Shown one piece after another: positions 61,045-64,000 of a stretch of 64,000 nucleotides of DNA. Under the pieces are notes generated by a model. That model ran no database searches and was not told the DNA's origin. It was given only the letters and a program-made list of their open reading frames with translations. Within the stretch, counting starts at the first letter, position 1. The number at the start of each line of letters is the position of its first letter. The DNA comes from Deltaproteobacteria bacterium (lineage in GTDB: Bacteria; Myxococcota_A; UBA9160; JAJDAL01), in contig JAJDAL010000012.1 in assembly GCA_029261875.1 (NCBI GenBank), forward strand, positions 1-64,000. Direction: 5' to 3'. Position numbers and translations under genes: made by a program.

Positions 61045-64000
61045 ATGATACTGACGTTTGGTCGCTGCGAACTCGACACGCAGACCTACGTGCTGCGCGT
61101 TGGTGGCGAACCGGTCGAGGTTGAGCCGCGTGTCTTGGATCTGGTTCTCTTCTTCTGCAGGAACCCGGAACGGCTCCTGACCAAGCAGGAAATTCTGGAA
61201 ACCGTGTGGGCCGGGGCGGCCGTGAGCGACTCCGTGCTCTCCCGCTGCGTCACCCTCGCGCGGCGCGCCATCGGGGACGACGGGCGCAACCAGAAGTTGA
61301 TCCAGACGGTACACGGACGCGGCTATCGCTTCGTCGCCCAACTGACCGCACGCGAAGACCGAACCACGGCTCCGGGGATCGCGGAGACCCCTTTCGTGGG
61401 TCGGGAAGCCCTCCTGGAAGGTCTCTTCGAAGACCTCGATCAGGTGAGCAGCGGCCGCGGTCTGTTGCGCGTCGTGACCGGAGAGCCGGGAATCGGAAAG
61501 ACGCGCCTCACGCAGGAGCTATCACGGCGCGCCGGAGCCCAGGGATTCGAGACCCTGTACGCGCGTACCTATGAAGGCGCAGGCGCGCCGGCCTTCTGGT
61601 TGTGGACCCAGATCCTGCGCGCGTGTCGCGACCAACTTCCGCCGGAAGCGCACGGCCTCGCGCGGGATTCGTTGCCGCCCGCTCTAGGCCGCCTCGATCC
61701 GACGCGGCGTTCCGGTGGAGAGAGCCCCGAGACCGCGGACGCGGATCCCCAATCGTCCCGCTTCGAGATGTTCGAGGCCGTCGCCCAGTTACTGGAACGC
61801 GTCAGTGCGTCCCACCCGTTGCTCGTCGTACTGGAGGACCTCAACTGGGCCGATGCAGGATCGATCCGCTTACTCGCCTTCCTCGCCCAACGGCTGCGCG
61901 CGCGACGCATCCTGTTGCTGGGCACCTATCGGAATGTGGAATTGCGCGGGGATCACCCCTTGGTCGAGGGAGTCGCTGAGTTCAGTCGTGAGCCGGGCTA
62001 CCGCGAGCTTCGGTTGGAACGCCTGGGCCACAGTGAGATCGAAGCCCTCGTGACGCAGCTGCCCGACCATTCGACCAGCCTGGAGCTGGCGAGCACGCTG
62101 TTCAACCTGAGTAGCGGCAACCCGTTCTTCCTGACCCAGCTCCTGCAACAGGTGACCCTCGATGGACGCGTCTCGGACTTGAGCCAGGGTGTAATCGGTA
62201 CGGTCCGGGGGCGCATGTCCCAGCTTCCGGACGACTGCGTCGAGGCGCTCGCGGTGGCGTCCGTGGTGGGCCGAGACTTCGAAGTCCCGGTTCTGGCCCG
62301 AGCGCTCGAAATCGAAGCGACGCAGGTGTTGACCCGGATGGACGCCGCCGCGGGGGCGGGCTTCGTGACGCCGTCGGGAGCGGCGCGCTACCGCTTCAGT
62401 CACGCACTCGTCGCCCAATGTCTCTACGAAGATCTCCCGCGAACACGGCAGGTCGAGCTGCACGGACGGATCGGTCGCATCCTGGAAGAGCGCATGGGGG
62501 AAACCAGCGAGGGACTCGCGCGGGTCGCGAATCATTTCTACGAGAATGCCGCCGGCGGTGACGCCGCCGCTGCACTGGTGTTCTGCGAGCGCGCGGCCCG
62601 GGATTCGCTGGAGCGATCCGCCTTCGAGGAATCCGCACGGCAGTACGCGCGGGCCCTCGAGATGGTGGAGGTCGCTGAACCCGCCAACGAAGCGCGACGC
62701 TGCGAGCTGTTGATCGCCAAGGCGGACGCGGAGCTCTGCGCCGGCGAACAGGAACGCTCGCGGGAGACGTTGGAACGCGCAGCGGCGATTGCCAAGCGAT
62801 TGGCGCGCTGGGACCTCGCGGCCCGAGCCGCGGACGGGGCCCTGGGACCCGTGTGGACCATCAACGCCGACGAGCGCTACCGGGGCCTGCTCGAGGACGC
62901 GCTGGAAATGCTTCCCGAGTCGGAGCTCGGACTCCGTTCGCGTTTTCTGAGCGACCTATTACTGCTGCCCCCCTACGCGCTCTCCGAGGAGAGTCGACTC
63001 GGAATGTCGTCCGAAGCCCTGGAGCTGGCGGAGAAGGACGGCGACCCCATCGTTCTCGGAAACGCGCTGCGCGCTCGCTACTGGGCCCTGCTCGGCACCA
63101 CCCGGGTGGCCGAACTGCTGGAGCTCGGCGATCGCCTGCTCTCACTTGCAAACGCGAGAACCACACGCAGCTGGAGCCGCACGAATCTGGATCCGGACTT
63201 CTCCGGGCACCTGATCCGCTACAGCACCTTCCTCACCCTCGCGGATCCCCAGGGGCTCGCCCACGAAGCGGAGCAGCTGCAACTCGCCATCGTGCGGCTC
63301 AAGCAACCCATGTACGACTGGTACGGCCTGTTCGTGCGCATCGGGCAAGCGATGTGCGAAGGCCGCTGGGAAGACGTCGCGCAGCACCAGAAGGAGCTTC
63401 TCCGCTACCGGCAGTTCGTAACCACGGAACGCATGTATCACTCCCAGTGTCTTCTGACTGCGCTCCAATCCGGCCCCTATGAAGAGTCCCTGCGTATTCA
63501 TGGTCCCTACGTGGCCGAGGATCGCGTCATCCGAGACGCTGCCGCCGCCCTGACAGGCGTGTTCATGCACGCCGAAGGCAAACTGGAGGAAGCGCGTGGA
63601 CTCTACAACCAGACTTCCTACAACGACCTACCGAGCGGTGAAGACTGGTTGATGTTTGCGACGCTCGGCGTCGAGATCGCTGAACTCGATCCACGCGAGG
63701 CAGGCCTGATGCGGGAGCGCCTGCTTCCGTTCGAACGCTACGCCGCCTCCATGCAGACTCTTCACTACTGCTTCGGGTCCGTGGCGGGAGCCCTGGGCCA
63801 GCTGGAGCACATCCTCGAGATGGATACCGCGGAGCTTCACTTCGAAGCCGCCCTCGAGATGGACAGCCGCATCAACGCCCGCCCCGCCCTGGTCCGCGAC
63901 CTGTTCTACTACGCCCGCTTCCAACGCGACGCCGGCCGCAGCGCCAAGGCCCGCTCCCTCCTCACCGCAGCGCAGAAGCTGGCAGATGAAGTCCGCATGC
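61045..64000 (+). CDS. wHTH-ATPase-TPR transcriptional regulator (C-terminal end outside the window)
   Basis: Open from ATG 61045 to the right edge, at least 985 residues. N-terminal OmpR-type winged helix (RCELDTQTYVLRV, TKQEILETVWAGAAVSDSVL, LARRAIGDDGRNQ, TVHGRGYRFVAQL), AAA/STAND ATPase with Walker A GEPGIGKT and Walker B LLVVLEDLNWADAGS, then TPR-like helices. It matches the regulator at 37177-40254 in architecture, and in GIGK(S/T) and GYRFVA motifs. It is divergent from the Cys-rich secreted protein, which is therefore a candidate target. Confidence 0.88.
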   Translation, partial: MILTFGRCELDTQTYVLRVGGEPVEVEPRVLDLVLFFCRNPERLLTKQEILETVWAGAAVSDSVLSRCVTLARRAIGDDGRNQKLIQTVHGRGYRFVAQLTAREDRTTAPGIAETPFVGREALLEGLFEDLDQVSSGRGLLRVVTGEPGIGKTRLTQELSRRAGAQGFETLYARTYEGAGAPAFWLWTQILRACRDQLPPEAHGLARDSLPPALGRLDPTRRSGGESPETADADPQSSRFEMFEAVAQLLERVSASHPLLVVLEDLNWADAGSIRLLAFLAQRLRARRILLLGTYRNVELRGDHPLVEGVAEFSREPGYRELRLERLGHSEIEALVTQLPDHSTSLELASTLFNLSSGNPFFLTQLLQQVTLDGRVSDLSQGVIGTVRGRMSQLPDDCVEALAVASVVGRDFEVPVLARALEIEATQVLTRMDAAAGAGFVTPSGAARYRFSHALVAQCLYEDLPRTRQVELHGRIGRILEERMGETSEGLARVANHFYENAAGGDAAAALVFCERAARDSLERSAFEESARQYARALEMVEVAEPANEARRCELLIAKADAELCAGEQERSRETLERAAAIAKRLARWDLAARAADGALGPVWTINADERYRGLLEDALEMLPESELGLRSRFLSDLLLLPPYALSEESRLGMSSEALELAEKDGDPIVLGNALRARYWALLGTTRVAELLELGDRLLSLANARTTRSWSRTNLDPDFSGHLIRYSTFLTLADPQGLAHEAEQLQLAIVRLKQPMYDWYGLFVRIGQAMCEGRWEDVAQHQKELLRYRQFVTTERMYHSQCLLTALQSGPYEESLRIHGPYVAEDRVIRDAAAALTGVFMHAEGKLEEARGLYNQTSYNDLPSGEDWLMFATLGVEIAELDPREAGLMRERLLPFERYAASMQTLHYCFGSVAGALGQLEHILEMDTAELHFEAALEMDSRINARPALVRDLFYYARFQRDAGRSAKARSLLTAAQKLADEVRM

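Overview
High-GC bacterial chromosome fragment with dense, often translationally coupled genes, frequent GTG/TTG starts and no plasmid or phage backbone. Secreted proteins with Myxococcus-type cysteine-rich repeats, DUF1800, many family III CoA-transferases, P450, luciferase-like (LLM) flavoproteins, an MpaB-family oxygenase and a PEP-CTERM protein together suggest an uncultured, metabolically versatile member of the former Deltaproteobacteria (Myxococcota- or Binatota-like). This placement is inference; there is no rRNA in the window.

Layout. 1-5.2 kb: a DUF1800 gene (runs off the left edge) with a secreted CX4CH protein, then a PQQ dehydrogenase ending in hairpin-forming 21-bp repeats and a small secreted protein. 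5.7-9.5 kb: dicarboxylate/amino-acid symporter, then a CoA-transferase/cytochrome P450 pair. 9.5-18.9 kb: a signalling island with two histidine kinases and seven receiver-domain proteins, interrupted by a haloalkane dehalogenase. 18.9-24.5 kb: a fused double CoA-transferase followed by a tight operon of KARI-like reductase, N-formylglutamate-amidohydrolase-like protein, TauD-like dioxygenase and RNHCP zinc protein. 24.5-30.2 kb: DUF3604 protein, a large secreted copper-monooxygenase-like protein with a CX4CH domain, and a secreted protein of unknown function. 30.2-35.3 kb: two LLM flavoproteins, a Baeyer-Villiger-type monooxygenase, an SDR lacking the catalytic Tyr and a TesB-like thioesterase.

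35.4-36.1 kb: tRNA-His and tRNA-Arg(TCT), followed by repeats of the tRNA-Arg 3' end and 79-bp hairpin repeats. 36-42.8 kb: Rhs-core stub, a large wHTH-ATPase-TPR regulator, ECF sigma/anti-sigma pair, XRE regulator, ArsR-CadI. 42.8-46.7 kb: secernin-like C69 hydrolase, FAD monooxygenase, SDR and Rieske ferredoxin. 46.8-52.8 kb: tRNA-Arg(TCG) followed by four directly repeated copies of its 3' end separating small gene cassettes (MpaB-like oxygenase; DUF2804 plus PEP-CTERM; WD40-like TolB-type propeller), then remnants of an AbrB-Doc toxin-antitoxin pair. This looks like a site of serial insertion. 52.9-64 kb: sulfatase, gluconokinase, a radical SAM/glycosyltransferase pair of different base composition, a duplicated Cys-rich secreted protein, and a second wHTH-ATPase-TPR regulator running off the right edge.

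The metabolic genes jointly point to breakdown of lipids, terpenoid or steroid-like compounds and organohalides through P450/BVMO/SDR/CoA-transferase/thioesterase chemistry. No single complete pathway is visible. The most unusual features are the tRNA-Arg-derived repeats with co-varying inverted arms, and the KARI-like/amidohydrolase/dioxygenase operon.
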